DNA of 64,000 nucleotides. Source: Bacteroidales bacterium. GTDB taxonomy: Bacteria; Bacteroidota; Bacteroidia; Bacteroidales; JAGOPY01. The stretch lies in NCBI GenBank assembly GCA_017991835.1, contig JAGOPY010000014.1, positions 26,710 through 90,709 on the forward strand, given 5' to 3'. Each line of letters begins with the position of its first letter. Position 1 is the first letter of the stretch. The translations under genes were made by a program, and so were the position numbers. The notes under the pieces are model-generated. The model saw only the letters and a list, made by a program, of their open reading frames with translations. It ran no database searches and was not told where the DNA came from. This document shows positions 52,630 through 61,252 of this stretch, in pieces.

Positions 52630-52731
52630 TTACCAGCTCACTTCGGGGGCATGTAGGTTTTTTGACCGGCATTTCGACTGATCATTGGTCTTATGGCATT
52701 TTCGTACTTTTACCCCTGGTAATTTCGACCC

Positions 52732-53235
52732 ATGAGCAGAGGATTTGTTAAGGAAGACGACCAGGAAGAGGTCCCGATGGTGCCTCCCAGGGCCTATTTG
52801 CCGCCGGGAGTCATTAACTATGTTACCCCGGCAGGTATGTATGAATTGCTGGCCGAGCAAAAAGCACTGCTGGATGAGATAAAAAACCTGGAAATCACCA
52901 GTGAAAAGGAGCGAAGAATTGCGGTGAACCATATCACGGCCAGACTGAATCTGCTCAACAACCGGATCAGTGAAGCCAGGATCATCGATCCGGACGATCA
53001 GCCGAAAGATGAAGTACGGTTCGGCGCTACGGTGACCCTCAAAATATCAGATACCCATGAGATACAAACCTTCCGGATCGTAGGGGTCGACGAGGCCGAC
53101 ATCTCCGGGGGAAAGATCTCTTTTATTTCTCCCCTGGCCCGGGTGCTGTCCAACAAAAAAACCGGCGACAAGGTCGTACTGAAACGTCCCAAAGGTGACC
53201 TTACATTTGAAATCATGAGTATAGACTACCGTTAA
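52732..53235 (+). CDS. GreA/GreB-family transcription elongation factor
   Basis: The 167-residue product has an N-terminal coiled-coil (about 35-85: YELLAEQKALLDEIKNLEI, ITARLNLLNNRISEARII) and a C-terminal FKBP-like Gre domain (about 95-165: VRFGATVTLKISD, TFRIVGVDEADISGGKISFISPLARVL). It would enter the RNA polymerase secondary channel and rescue backtracked complexes. The coiled-coil tip lacks an obvious paired acidic D-E motif in the standard place, so it could be a non-cleaving Gre-like regulator. Confidence 0.87.
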   Translation: MSRGFVKEDDQEEVPMVPPRAYLPPGVINYVTPAGMYELLAEQKALLDEIKNLEITSEKERRIAVNHITARLNLLNNRISEARIIDPDDQPKDEVRFGATVTLKISDTHEIQTFRIVGVDEADISGGKISFISPLARVLSNKKTGDKVVLKRPKGDLTFEIMSIDYR

Positions 53236-53372
53236 AAGCGCCTGAATGTCATAGTGGAAGTTTTATCTGTTCCGGCCCGGATAATTGTCGTGTATTACCT
53301 TGATCTTCAACCCTCACATTCAAACATTATCCGGATAATTCAGCGTCATTTGTGATTATTTCAGAATGAAAA

Positions 53373-54191
53373 TCATTCTGATGCCATGAATAAAGTATCC
53401 ATCTGTGTGATTTGCCCAGCAAGTACGTTCACTCCCAGTACCGTAGTGTCTGCATAGCCAAAGTTGGCGAAGAATGTGACATCATACGAACCCGGCATGG
53501 CTGTCCCGATCAGAAATTCTCCCGTAACCGGATCTATCATGGTGCCAGCCGTATCAGCCATGTTCGCGGCTTCCACATAATATGCGCCTGCCGGTGGCAC
53601 TACAACACCGGCGATTCCTCCGACTGCAGCCTCCAGGTAACCCCTCACCACCGGTTTCAGCATATATTTTCCATTTCCGGTACGGTGCACCGACTTGCTG
53701 ACATCAAAGTCAATCACCATATTATAAATTTTGCCTTCTTCCAGGATTTGAGGATCCAACTTGATCTTGTATCCTGAAGTTTGACCCGAGGGGGTTTGCA
53801 TCTCGTATGACTGTCCATCAACAACCACATTGTTGTTTTCACCCAATACCAGCCGGATTTCAGTCAGCGTCCCGGGTGTCATTGCTGTATCTCCGACCAG
53901 CAGAAGACTGTTCCCATTGGTAAGCTCAAGTAGGTTCACAATACCCGGATCCTCAAGGGCCAGTTCGGTCCAGGTGCTGTCAATCCTGACTCTCATGGAG
54001 ACAACCTCCACATTCACAGCATCGTAATTCGCCGGAGAATCCACCAGTTTCATAGAAACGACGGGATTGGATTTAGAATCATTTCCGGGATCATTTTCCT
54101 TTTTGCACGAGGCTACGGCCAGACCGGCCACTACGACAAGAACCAGCAACCTGGTGATGGTTCTCACCCTATTTTGTTTTTCGAATAACAT
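53373..54191 (-). CDS. DUF4382 domain lipoprotein
   Basis: The 272-residue product has a lipoprotein signal (VAGLAVASC, Cys near 29) and a DUF4382 domain (about 42-185: VSMKLVDSPANYDAVNVEVVSM, LLELTNGNSLLLVG, TEIRLVLGENNNVVVDG). A carboxypeptidase-regulatory-like Ig module follows (GIAGVVVPPAGAYYVEA to the end). These are envelope proteins of unknown function common in Bacteroidota. Divergent from the outer-membrane barrel gene across a 403-bp gap. Confidence 0.85.
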   Translation of the reverse strand: MLFEKQNRVRTITRLLVLVVVAGLAVASCKKENDPGNDSKSNPVVSMKLVDSPANYDAVNVEVVSMRVRIDSTWTELALEDPGIVNLLELTNGNSLLLVGDTAMTPGTLTEIRLVLGENNNVVVDGQSYEMQTPSGQTSGYKIKLDPQILEEGKIYNMVIDFDVSKSVHRTGNGKYMLKPVVRGYLEAAVGGIAGVVVPPAGAYYVEAANMADTAGTMIDPVTGEFLIGTAMPGSYDVTFFANFGYADTTVLGVNVLAGQITQMDTLFMASE

Positions 54192-54594
54192 ATCTTTTCG
54201 TTTAAGTTATAGTTTTACTTGCAACGGAAGCTTACAATTTCCACTCCATTACCTTCCAAATTATTTTGTTAATCTTCCCATTTGTCCGAAATAACAATAC
54301 ATGTTTGATTTTCTGCTACTTAAATTGTTAAAAATATTTTTCAATAAATATTCTTCCCAATGAATGATTCATTTCTTCTCTCAATATGAAATCCCTGTTC
54401 TCATTTTGATAAAACAATGACGATCTACCGTTAAAAAAAAAACCGTCATTTTTACATTCAGTTTCTTGCATTATCCAGAAGATGAATTATATACAAAAGA
54501 TTCTGGTTTGAAAAGATCGCTTTTCTATCCTGATTGTATGTTACTGGTTTGCCATTTGCTATTGTGATGAAAAACAACTTAAAAATTACATGCT
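54192..54594. other. 403-bp divergent intergenic region
   Basis: AT-rich DNA between the DUF4382 gene and the barrel gene. It holds a weak hairpin (ATGACG at 54417 with CGTCAT at 54443, then T-rich) and a sigma-54-like promoter at 54545. No ORF or RNA gene was recognised. Confidence 0.5.
54545..54560 (+). promoter_or_regulatory. candidate sigma-54 promoter
   Basis: TGGTTTG-CCAT-TTGCT has the invariant GG (-24) and GC (-12) with 10 bp between them and a perfect TTGCT -12 element. The ATG at 54595 lies 34 bp downstream. A sigma-54 activator gene (57572) is 3 kb away. Confidence 0.5.
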
Positions 54595-55173
54595 ATGAAT
54601 AAATACATCAAAATTTTTGCATTGGTCATCATGATCCTCTTTGTGGCCTATTCATCCGTAGCCCAGGGCTGGAATAAGAACAGGAAAAGCGTTTATTCGA
54701 CCGGAATAGGATATGGCCAGGGAATATTTATCCCGGTATACAATTATCCGGACCACGGTCCTTCTTCCTACGGTGTCTCGTTCAATATCTCAGGGGAATA
54801 TAAGGCGCATCGCGTTCTGGGACTGGGCTGGCAAACAGGGATCAATGTTTTTACCAGGGGTTACTATTACAGTAAACCCGACGATGACTTTTATTACTAT
54901 AACAAACCCGCCCTTGGTATCCCGGTCGGATTTAAAATGAATGTGCATATCCTGGAAGCTGCCAATGCACCCATCAAAAATTCCTTTGATGTTTATGCCG
55001 GTTTTAACGTCGGAGGCGGGCCCGCTTTTCATGGAGAACCCTACAGTGGAGTCCATGGATTTTTCTATGTAGGTCCTCAGGTTGGCTTCCGCTACTGGTT
55101 TGACAACCAACTGGGCATCTTCGGGGAATTTGGCTGGGGCGCTTCAGTTGTAAACCTCGGTATTTCATTCTGA
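54595..55173 (+). CDS. small outer-membrane beta-barrel protein
   Basis: The 192-residue protein has a signal peptide (1-23, ending SVAQ) and an eight-strand-like pattern of Tyr/Phe/Gly-rich amphipathic strands ending in Phe (VVNLGISF). It resembles OmpW/OmpA-like small barrels of Bacteroidota. Function unknown. A sigma-54-type promoter candidate precedes it, and the kinase/regulator pair follows, suggesting stress-regulated expression. Confidence 0.78.
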   Translation: MNKYIKIFALVIMILFVAYSSVAQGWNKNRKSVYSTGIGYGQGIFIPVYNYPDHGPSSYGVSFNISGEYKAHRVLGLGWQTGINVFTRGYYYSKPDDDFYYYNKPALGIPVGFKMNVHILEAANAPIKNSFDVYAGFNVGGGPAFHGEPYSGVHGFFYVGPQVGFRYWFDNQLGIFGEFGWGASVVNLGISF

Positions 55174-55207
55174 TTCCAGGAATTTTTTAAGGATGCATTA
55201 AAAACGT

Positions 55208-55215
55208 TAACTTTG
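55208..55215 (+). promoter_or_regulatory. -7 box TAACTTTG for the kinase operon
   Basis: TAnnTTTG match 22 bp before the ATG at 55238, consistent with a housekeeping promoter for the two-component pair. Confidence 0.55.
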
Positions 55216-55237
55216 ACCTTATGGCTTGCGGAGAATT

Positions 55238-57568
55238 ATGAAAAAAGGAAACAGATCATTTGAAAATAACAGTTTCGAAAGGATCGTAACGGTTTCACTG
55301 CTGCTGGCTTTTGTGCTGGTGCTGGTCACCGGTATCCTCTCCTTTGTTAAGCTGAACGGCATCATCTCTACGATTGATGATACGATCCGCCCAAACCGGT
55401 CGATCAACCTGATCAAAGACATTTATAACGACCTGATGCAGGCTGAGAACCATGTCAAATCCTACAATCTCACCAGTTCCCCGGAGGATCTCGACCGCTA
55501 CAACGGATTGATCAATACTACCGCGGAAAAGGTGAAGAACCTGAAAGGCCTGGTCAAAACAGAAGAGGTTTTTGCCCCGTATGCCGATACGATGGAGGTG
55601 CTGACCGAAAAGAAATTCAACGGGCTGGATATGCTGGTGATCATAAAAGAAACCTACCCGGTGAAAGAGGCCATCCAGGATTTCATGTATGATTTTTCCG
55701 GTAAGATCTTGTCTCCCGGCATGGCTGATTCTGCAGATTCCAAAGCCTTTGAGCAAATGGCGGAAAAGATCAGGAAGACGACCAAGGAGGCGCTGGCCGC
55801 AGAATATACGCGTAACGAGCTGGAACAGGAATGGACAACCTACGACCGGGTGATCACCGATAAGCTGAGAGCTATGATCTCCGGCCTCGACCACCAGGCG
55901 GCAAAATATGTGAAAGAACATACCGACAGGGTTGAAAAAGAAGCCTCAAAGGTCCGGTTCATCATCCTGGTGTTCGGGATTGCATCAGCTATTTTGCTGA
56001 TTTTAGCCGGGACCGTGATCTTTTTATACATCCGTAGAAATAATGAATACCGGAAAATCCTGAAAAAGGCGAGGGAGGATGCTGAAGCGCTGGCGCAGGC
56101 CCGCCAGCAGTTCCTGGCCAACATGAGCCATGAAATCCGGACGCCTATGAATATTATCTCCGGATACCTGGACCAGATCCTGAAAATGCCCCTGGAACCG
56201 GAGCTGAATGCCCAGCTCGGGATTGTCAGAAAATCGTCGGATTACCTGCTGGAGCTTCTGAATAACCTGCTCGACCTTTCCCGCATCCAGGCCGGGAAAA
56301 TGGAACTGATCCATACGGAATTCAATCCTGCGGAAATCACACGCGAGATGCACCATTGGTTTTCGCGTGCAGCCGAAGAAAAGAACCTGAAATTCATGGC
56401 CGAAATCGACCCGAAAGTATCTTTGAAACTCGTCGGCGATCCGGTCAGGCTCCGGCAAATCCTGTTCAACCTGATCAGCAATGCCATCAAGTATACCGAC
56501 AAGGGTTCGGTGACCCTGACGGTCAGGTCGGAGCCGTCAGATGCCGATACCTTCCGGGCTGTCTTTGAGGTGACAGACACCGGTGCCGGAATCGCACAGG
56601 ATGAAATGGAGAGGATCTTTTCGGAATTCACCCGGGGGGCTGTGGCTCTCGGAAAATCGGAAGGTTCCGGCCTGGGGCTCAATATCACCTCCAAACTGGT
56701 CGAACTCATGGATGGAAAGCTCGAAGTGACCAGCACACCCGGAAAAGGATCGACCTTCAGGGTGGAAATCCCATTCGGGCTTGCCACCGGGAGCAGCGAA
56801 CCGGCCCCTTCCGGCTATTTGCCTGATCCGGCCCGGCTGAAGGGTATGAATATCCTTGTAGCGGATGACGACACCTATAACCGGAGCCTTCTCCTCATGA
56901 TCCTTGACAAATATCATTGCAGGGTCATCGAGTGCAGCAACGGGCAGGAAGCCATACAGGCAGCGCACGACAATGATCCCGACCTGGTTATCCTCGACAT
57001 GCGCATGCCGGGGAAAAGTGGTCCGGATGCCGCCATTGAAATGAACCATATCTTTGCCGGCAGGGGGAAGACGGTGCCCATCATTGCACTGAGCGCCGCT
57101 ATTACCGAAGAAGACCGGGAACGATTAAAACCAGCAGGGATCCATCACTGGATGGCCAAGCCATTTGAAGAGCAGCGGCTTATATCGGCCATTCTCGACC
57201 TGACACGCCCAAGCAGGGAGGTTTGCAGGGTTGACCTGGAGGCACTTAGAAAGAGCTGCGAGGGCAATGTCGCATTTTTTAAAGAGATGGTATATTTATT
57301 CCTGGAAAACACACAAACAGGCCTGAAAGAGATGGAGGAAAAAATCGATAACGGATCATGGGATGATGCTGCAGCCATAGCGCACCGGATCAGCGCCTCA
57401 TGTCGTCACCTCAGGGCCGACAAGCTATACAGCCTTTTGAAAGAGGCCGAAGAACATTCTGTCGAAGGAAAAAAGAAGTTTTTAAAAGAAATTGTAAGCA
57501 AAGCAAAGGAGGAATTTGAACGGATACAAAAAAGCATCCTTTCAGAACCGGAATTTAAGACCCCATAA
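55238..57568 (+). CDS. hybrid histidine kinase with receiver and HPt domains
   Basis: The 776-residue protein has membrane helices at about 15-38 and 240-265 enclosing a helical periplasmic sensor domain. HisKA follows with the phospho-acceptor His in FLANMSHEIRTPMN near 298, then HATPase_c (N box NLISNAIKYTDKG, G boxes DTGAGI and GSGLGL). A receiver domain begins NILVADDDTYNRS, with the acceptor Asp in LVILDMRMPGKSG. A C-terminal HPt-like helix bundle carries a His in AIAHRISASCRHL. ATG 55238 is preferred to TTG 55226. The layout gives a full phosphorelay to the adjacent regulator, three bases downstream. The signal is unknown. Confidence 0.93.
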   Translation: MKKGNRSFENNSFERIVTVSLLLAFVLVLVTGILSFVKLNGIISTIDDTIRPNRSINLIKDIYNDLMQAENHVKSYNLTSSPEDLDRYNGLINTTAEKVKNLKGLVKTEEVFAPYADTMEVLTEKKFNGLDMLVIIKETYPVKEAIQDFMYDFSGKILSPGMADSADSKAFEQMAEKIRKTTKEALAAEYTRNELEQEWTTYDRVITDKLRAMISGLDHQAAKYVKEHTDRVEKEASKVRFIILVFGIASAILLILAGTVIFLYIRRNNEYRKILKKAREDAEALAQARQQFLANMSHEIRTPMNIISGYLDQILKMPLEPELNAQLGIVRKSSDYLLELLNNLLDLSRIQAGKMELIHTEFNPAEITREMHHWFSRAAEEKNLKFMAEIDPKVSLKLVGDPVRLRQILFNLISNAIKYTDKGSVTLTVRSEPSDADTFRAVFEVTDTGAGIAQDEMERIFSEFTRGAVALGKSEGSGLGLNITSKLVELMDGKLEVTSTPGKGSTFRVEIPFGLATGSSEPAPSGYLPDPARLKGMNILVADDDTYNRSLLLMILDKYHCRVIECSNGQEAIQAAHDNDPDLVILDMRMPGKSGPDAAIEMNHIFAGRGKTVPIIALSAAITEEDRERLKPAGIHHWMAKPFEEQRLISAILDLTRPSREVCRVDLEALRKSCEGNVAFFKEMVYLFLENTQTGLKEMEEKIDNGSWDDAAAIAHRISASCRHLRADKLYSLLKEAEEHSVEGKKKFLKEIVSKAKEEFERIQKSILSEPEFKTP

Positions 57569-57571
57569 GAT

Positions 57572-58915
57572 ATGCAGAAAGAACATTTCAGGATTTTTGT
57601 CGTGGAGGATGATGAATGGTACAACCGGTTCCTGGTACACCACCTGAGCATGAACCCTGAATATGAGGTAAAAGGTTTTTCCAGCGGAACCGATCTGCTG
57701 AAAAGCCTGCACGAAACCCCGGATGTGATCACGCTGGATTACCGGCTTCCGGATATAAAAGGAAATGATTTACTTGGAAAGATCAAGCTTCACGATGAAT
57801 CGACAGAAATTATCGTGATCTCGGGGCAGGAAGATGTGCAGACCGCTGTGGACATATTGAAAGAGGGCGCTTTCGATTACCTGGTAAAGAGTGAAAATAT
57901 CCAGGCTCGTTTGCACAATACCATTCAGAAAATCAGGGATAACGCCGGGCTCAGAAAAAGAATCCAGGTTCTTGAGAAAGAGGTGGTCACCAGGTATGGT
58001 TTTGAGAAAGCGATCATCGGGAACAGCCCGGCCATGGCTAAAGTCCTGGAAATAATGCACAAAGGGGCGGAGAGCAATATTACCGTGACCATCACCGGGG
58101 AAACAGGTACGGGCAAAGAGGTAATCGCTAAAGCGATCCACTATAACTCTGCCCGAAAAAATAAGCCATTTGTGGCTGTGAACATGAGTGCCATTCCCGC
58201 AGAACTGTTTGAAAGCGAGTTTTTTGGCCATGAGAAAGGGGCTTTCACCGGCGCGGTGGCCCGTCGCAAAGGGAAATTTGAGGAAGCCGAGGGAGGGACA
58301 ATTTTCCTGGATGAGATCACCGATACCGACATCAGCTTCCAGCCCAAGCTGCTGAGGGCCTTGCAGGAAAGAGAAATCATCCGAGTTGGAAGCAATGAAC
58401 CGGTCAGATTCGACTGCCGGCTCATTGTTGCCAGCAATCGAAATCTGCAGCAGGAGGTAAAAAAAGGGACCTTGCGCCAGGACCTGTTTTACCGCATTTT
58501 CGGGCTCCCCATCGAACTCCCGCCGTTGCGCGAAAGGGGAAAGGATATCCTGTTGCTTTCAAAATATTTCATTGAAAACTTTTGCAAAGAGAACAACCTG
58601 CCGGTCAAGGAGATCTCTGCTGAGGCGTTCGACCGGCTCATGCAATATCCCTGGCCCGGAAATGTCAGGGAACTGCGATCGGTGATCGAACTGTCCGTCA
58701 TTATGTCGTCGGGCTCTTCTATCAAAGCATCGGATATCCTTTTCAGCCAGGCCGATATTCTATATGAAATCATCGGGGAAGAAATGAGTATGAAACAATA
58801 TAATAAGAGAATACTCGACTATTATCTCAATAAATATCAGCGGAACATGCCGGTCATCGCTTCGAAGCTGGGGATCAGCATGGCTACGATCTATCGCATG
58901 CTCAAGGATCAGTAG
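57572..58915 (+). CDS. NtrC-family sigma-54 response regulator
   Basis: The 447-residue protein has a receiver (1-120; acceptor Asp 56 in ITLDYRLPD) and an AAA+ sigma-54 activator domain (about 143-375) with Walker A GETGTGKE near 176, GAFTGA at 223-228 and Walker B GGTIFLDEI at 241-249. A Fis-type helix-turn-helix lies at the C-terminus (NMPVIASKLGISMATIYRMLKD). It activates RNA polymerase carrying sigma-54. It forms an operon with the hybrid kinase. Nearby sigma-54-like promoters at 54545 and 59026 are likely targets. Confidence 0.94.
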   Translation: MQKEHFRIFVVEDDEWYNRFLVHHLSMNPEYEVKGFSSGTDLLKSLHETPDVITLDYRLPDIKGNDLLGKIKLHDESTEIIVISGQEDVQTAVDILKEGAFDYLVKSENIQARLHNTIQKIRDNAGLRKRIQVLEKEVVTRYGFEKAIIGNSPAMAKVLEIMHKGAESNITVTITGETGTGKEVIAKAIHYNSARKNKPFVAVNMSAIPAELFESEFFGHEKGAFTGAVARRKGKFEEAEGGTIFLDEITDTDISFQPKLLRALQEREIIRVGSNEPVRFDCRLIVASNRNLQQEVKKGTLRQDLFYRIFGLPIELPPLRERGKDILLLSKYFIENFCKENNLPVKEISAEAFDRLMQYPWPGNVRELRSVIELSVIMSSGSSIKASDILFSQADILYEIIGEEMSMKQYNKRILDYYLNKYQRNMPVIASKLGISMATIYRMLKDQ

Positions 58916-59025
58916 TCATCCGGATTTCTCAAATTGAGAAGAAATTGTTCAGAATGCGATAAGATTTTCTTTCCGAATTTTCCTTCCATATTGGTTATTA
59001 ATTAGTTATGTTCTGATTTCTTTGT

Positions 59026-59040
59026 TGGCACGCTTATGGA
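59026..59040 (+). promoter_or_regulatory. candidate sigma-54 promoter (perfect -24, weak -12)
   Basis: TGGCACG-CTTA-TGGA has a consensus -24 element at the right distance from a -12 element that reads TGGA instead of TTGC. It lies about 62 bp before the ATG at 59103, just behind the sigma-54 activator gene. Confidence 0.45.
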
Positions 59041-59102
59041 GAGCACATCTTCCTGTTATCATAAAAATTATAAAACTCACTAAAATTCTGGAGGATAAAA
59101 AC

Positions 59103-60062
59103 ATGAACAATCAATTGAAAAACAGGACAATATCACTACCTCTGGCCATTCTGCTGATGGTGCTCATCGCTGCGGGGGGAATCATTGCTTTTACAGTTGA
59201 GAGAAACGATAAGAAACAGTTGCTTGCTGAAAAAGAAGGGATTATGAAGGCAAACGAGGAGAAGGTGCTGGCGGTATATAACAGGATAGAAAAGAACCTG
59301 GCCAGTATCCGGGAGAAAGAATCCATGATCAGCCAGGGATTTGCGGGACCGGAGTACAACAGCGACCTGGCCCCGGAAGATCAGATTCAAAATGAGATCA
59401 ATTTCATTAAAAACCTGATCGATGAAAATAATAAGCTGATTGCGAGCCTGAATGACCAGATCGACGAAAAAGACTCCCGCATCTCGGGCTACCAGAAGAG
59501 CATCAAAGAATACCAGGCGAAGGTAACGGTTTACCAGCAGCAGCTTGACCAGCTCATTGCTGAAAAAGAGGTGTTGCGGAGAGATCTGGATTATACGATC
59601 CAGGCAAAGGATCAGCTCGCTACGCAGGTCAACCTGCTCGACAGCGCGGTTGACCGGCAGAACAGCATCATTGCCGGCCAGCAGCAGGAACTGACTGAAA
59701 AGGAAAAAGCGTTGCACACGGCCTATTACCGTATCGACACCTATAAAACATTGCGGGACCAGAATATTCTTGAAAAAGAAGGCGGATTTCTTGGAATTAA
59801 CAGGGTTACGACACTCGCAGACCAGGTTGACAATAATCTCTTTTCCAGGATTGATACCCGTGAAGTTGTTCGGATACCGGTTGCAGCAAAGCAATGGGAG
59901 ATTGTCACCGGGCAGGATCCCACCTCGTATGATGTGGTTTATGAAAGCAATAACAATATAGAATGGATTAACATCACAGACCCGGATAAATTCTGGGGCA
60001 AGACCAAGTACCTGGTTGTTGTCGTTCGTGAGAACAGCAGCGAACTGGCTTCAAACAGGTAA
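59103..60062 (+). CDS. single-span coiled-coil protein
   Basis: The 319-residue product has one membrane helix (about 12-29) and then a long coiled coil (about 35-215) with heptad runs such as LIDENNKLIASLNDQIDEKDSRI and QQQELTEKEKALHTAYYRIDTYK. The C-terminal 100 residues are globular (GGFLGINRVTTLADQVDNN, VVRIPVAAKQWEIVTGQDP). No enzyme motif. GGAGG at 59090-59094 is a strong ribosome site before ATG 59103. It may be an envelope-spanning or stress protein under the neighbouring regulator. Confidence 0.78.
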   Translation: MNNQLKNRTISLPLAILLMVLIAAGGIIAFTVERNDKKQLLAEKEGIMKANEEKVLAVYNRIEKNLASIREKESMISQGFAGPEYNSDLAPEDQIQNEINFIKNLIDENNKLIASLNDQIDEKDSRISGYQKSIKEYQAKVTVYQQQLDQLIAEKEVLRRDLDYTIQAKDQLATQVNLLDSAVDRQNSIIAGQQQELTEKEKALHTAYYRIDTYKTLRDQNILEKEGGFLGINRVTTLADQVDNNLFSRIDTREVVRIPVAAKQWEIVTGQDPTSYDVVYESNNNIEWINITDPDKFWGKTKYLVVVVRENSSELASNR

Positions 60063-60077
60063 CTCTATATATCGACC

Positions 60078-60109
60078 CGGGTGGCGGGGAGACCCGTCAC
60101 CCGCTTTTT
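60078..60109 (+). terminator. strong Rho-independent terminator
   Basis: CGGGTGGCGGG (60078-60088) pairs with CCCGTCACCCG (60093-60103) over GAGA with one G-U pair, then CTTTTT. It ends the coiled-coil gene. A TATCTTTG -7 box at 60119-60126 starts the next unit. Confidence 0.9.
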
Positions 60110-60157
60110 ATATTCATTTATCTTTGCCGGCAGCAAAACTCTAAACCCTCTGCCGCA

Positions 60158-61174
60158 ATGAAGAAAGTCCTCGGCCTCGGCAATGCCCTTGTCGACATCA
60201 TGACCCAGCTCGACCACGACGATTACCTCAGCGCATTCGAACTGCCGAAAGGGAGCATGATCCTGGTGGATGCGCGCCGCTCTCACAAGATTTACGATGA
60301 CACCATCCATTTGCAAAAAACCGTCCGCTCCGGAGGCTCAGCCGCCAATACTATTCACGGACTGGCCAACCTGGGGGTGGAGACGGGTTTTATCGGTAAG
60401 ATCGGCCGGGATGAGATGGGAAAGGTGTTCCACGACGATATGATCACAGCGGGCATCAACACCCACCTCAGCCAGGACGACACGGCCACCGGCCGCGCCA
60501 TCGCCCTGATCAGCCCGGATACTGAACGGACCTTTGCCACTTACCTCGGCGCTGCCGTTGAGCTCAACCGCAACGACCTCTCCCGGGAAACGTTCTCGCA
60601 ATATGATTTCTTCCACATCGAAGGCTATATCGTCCAGAACCATTCGCTCCTGGAAAGCGCTCTGAAACTGGCCCGCGACTGCCGGATGACTATTTCGCTC
60701 GATCTGGCCAGCTACAACGTGGTGGCCGAAAACCGCGACTTCCTGGAAGAGATGATCCGTAAGTATGTCGATATCACCTTTGCCAACGAAGACGAGGCCC
60801 GATACCTGACCGGCCTCGAACCGGAAGAAGCGCTGGAAGTGCTGGCGGGGATGTGTGAGATAGCAGTGGTGAAGGTGGGGAGAGAGGGGTCGATAGTCGG
60901 CAGTCGGCAGTCGGCAGTCGGCAGCAGGCAGTCGGCAGTCGGCAGCAGGCAGATCAAAATTGGGGTTATACCGGTGAAAAGTGTCGACACCACCGGGGCG
61001 GGGGATCTGTATGCCTCCGGGTTCCTTTACGGACTGGCTAATGGGTACGACCTGGAAAAATGCGGACGGATCGGAGCGGTGGCGGCCGGAAAAGTGATCG
61101 AAATGATCGGGCCCAAGCTGAATGATCAGAAATGGCGGGAGGTCCGCGATTTTATCCGTTTCAATATTCTGTAA
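60158..61174 (+). CDS. PfkB-family (adenosine kinase-like) sugar/nucleoside kinase
   Basis: The 338-residue protein has GLGNALVDIMTQLD at the start, the PfkB signature 1 region GGSAANTIHGLANLG and signature 2 DTTGAGDLYASGFLYG with the catalytic Asp in TGAGD. It resembles adenosine kinase/ribokinase homologues universal in Bacteroidota. A 56-bp heptamer array (60895-60950) encodes GSRQSAVGSRQSAVGSRQ in a loop before signature 2; the frame is kept, so the enzyme is probably active with an enlarged loop. High GC elsewhere. Confidence 0.9.
   Translation: MKKVLGLGNALVDIMTQLDHDDYLSAFELPKGSMILVDARRSHKIYDDTIHLQKTVRSGGSAANTIHGLANLGVETGFIGKIGRDEMGKVFHDDMITAGINTHLSQDDTATGRAIALISPDTERTFATYLGAAVELNRNDLSRETFSQYDFFHIEGYIVQNHSLLESALKLARDCRMTISLDLASYNVVAENRDFLEEMIRKYVDITFANEDEARYLTGLEPEEALEVLAGMCEIAVVKVGREGSIVGSRQSAVGSRQSAVGSRQIKIGVIPVKSVDTTGAGDLYASGFLYGLANGYDLEKCGRIGAVAAGKVIEMIGPKLNDQKWREVRDFIRFNIL
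60895..60950. repeat. heptamer array inside the PfkB gene
   Basis: Eight 7-bp units, six AGTCGGC and two AGCAGGC, lie in frame in the coding sequence. A gain or loss of single units would shift the frame; only multiples of three units preserve it. Confidence 0.9.
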
Positions 61175-61252
61175 TTCAATTTTTTACATATTTTGTTATA
61201 AGATTGAATAAATATGTAAATTGCGCCCTTTTTCTAACCAATAACTCACCTT

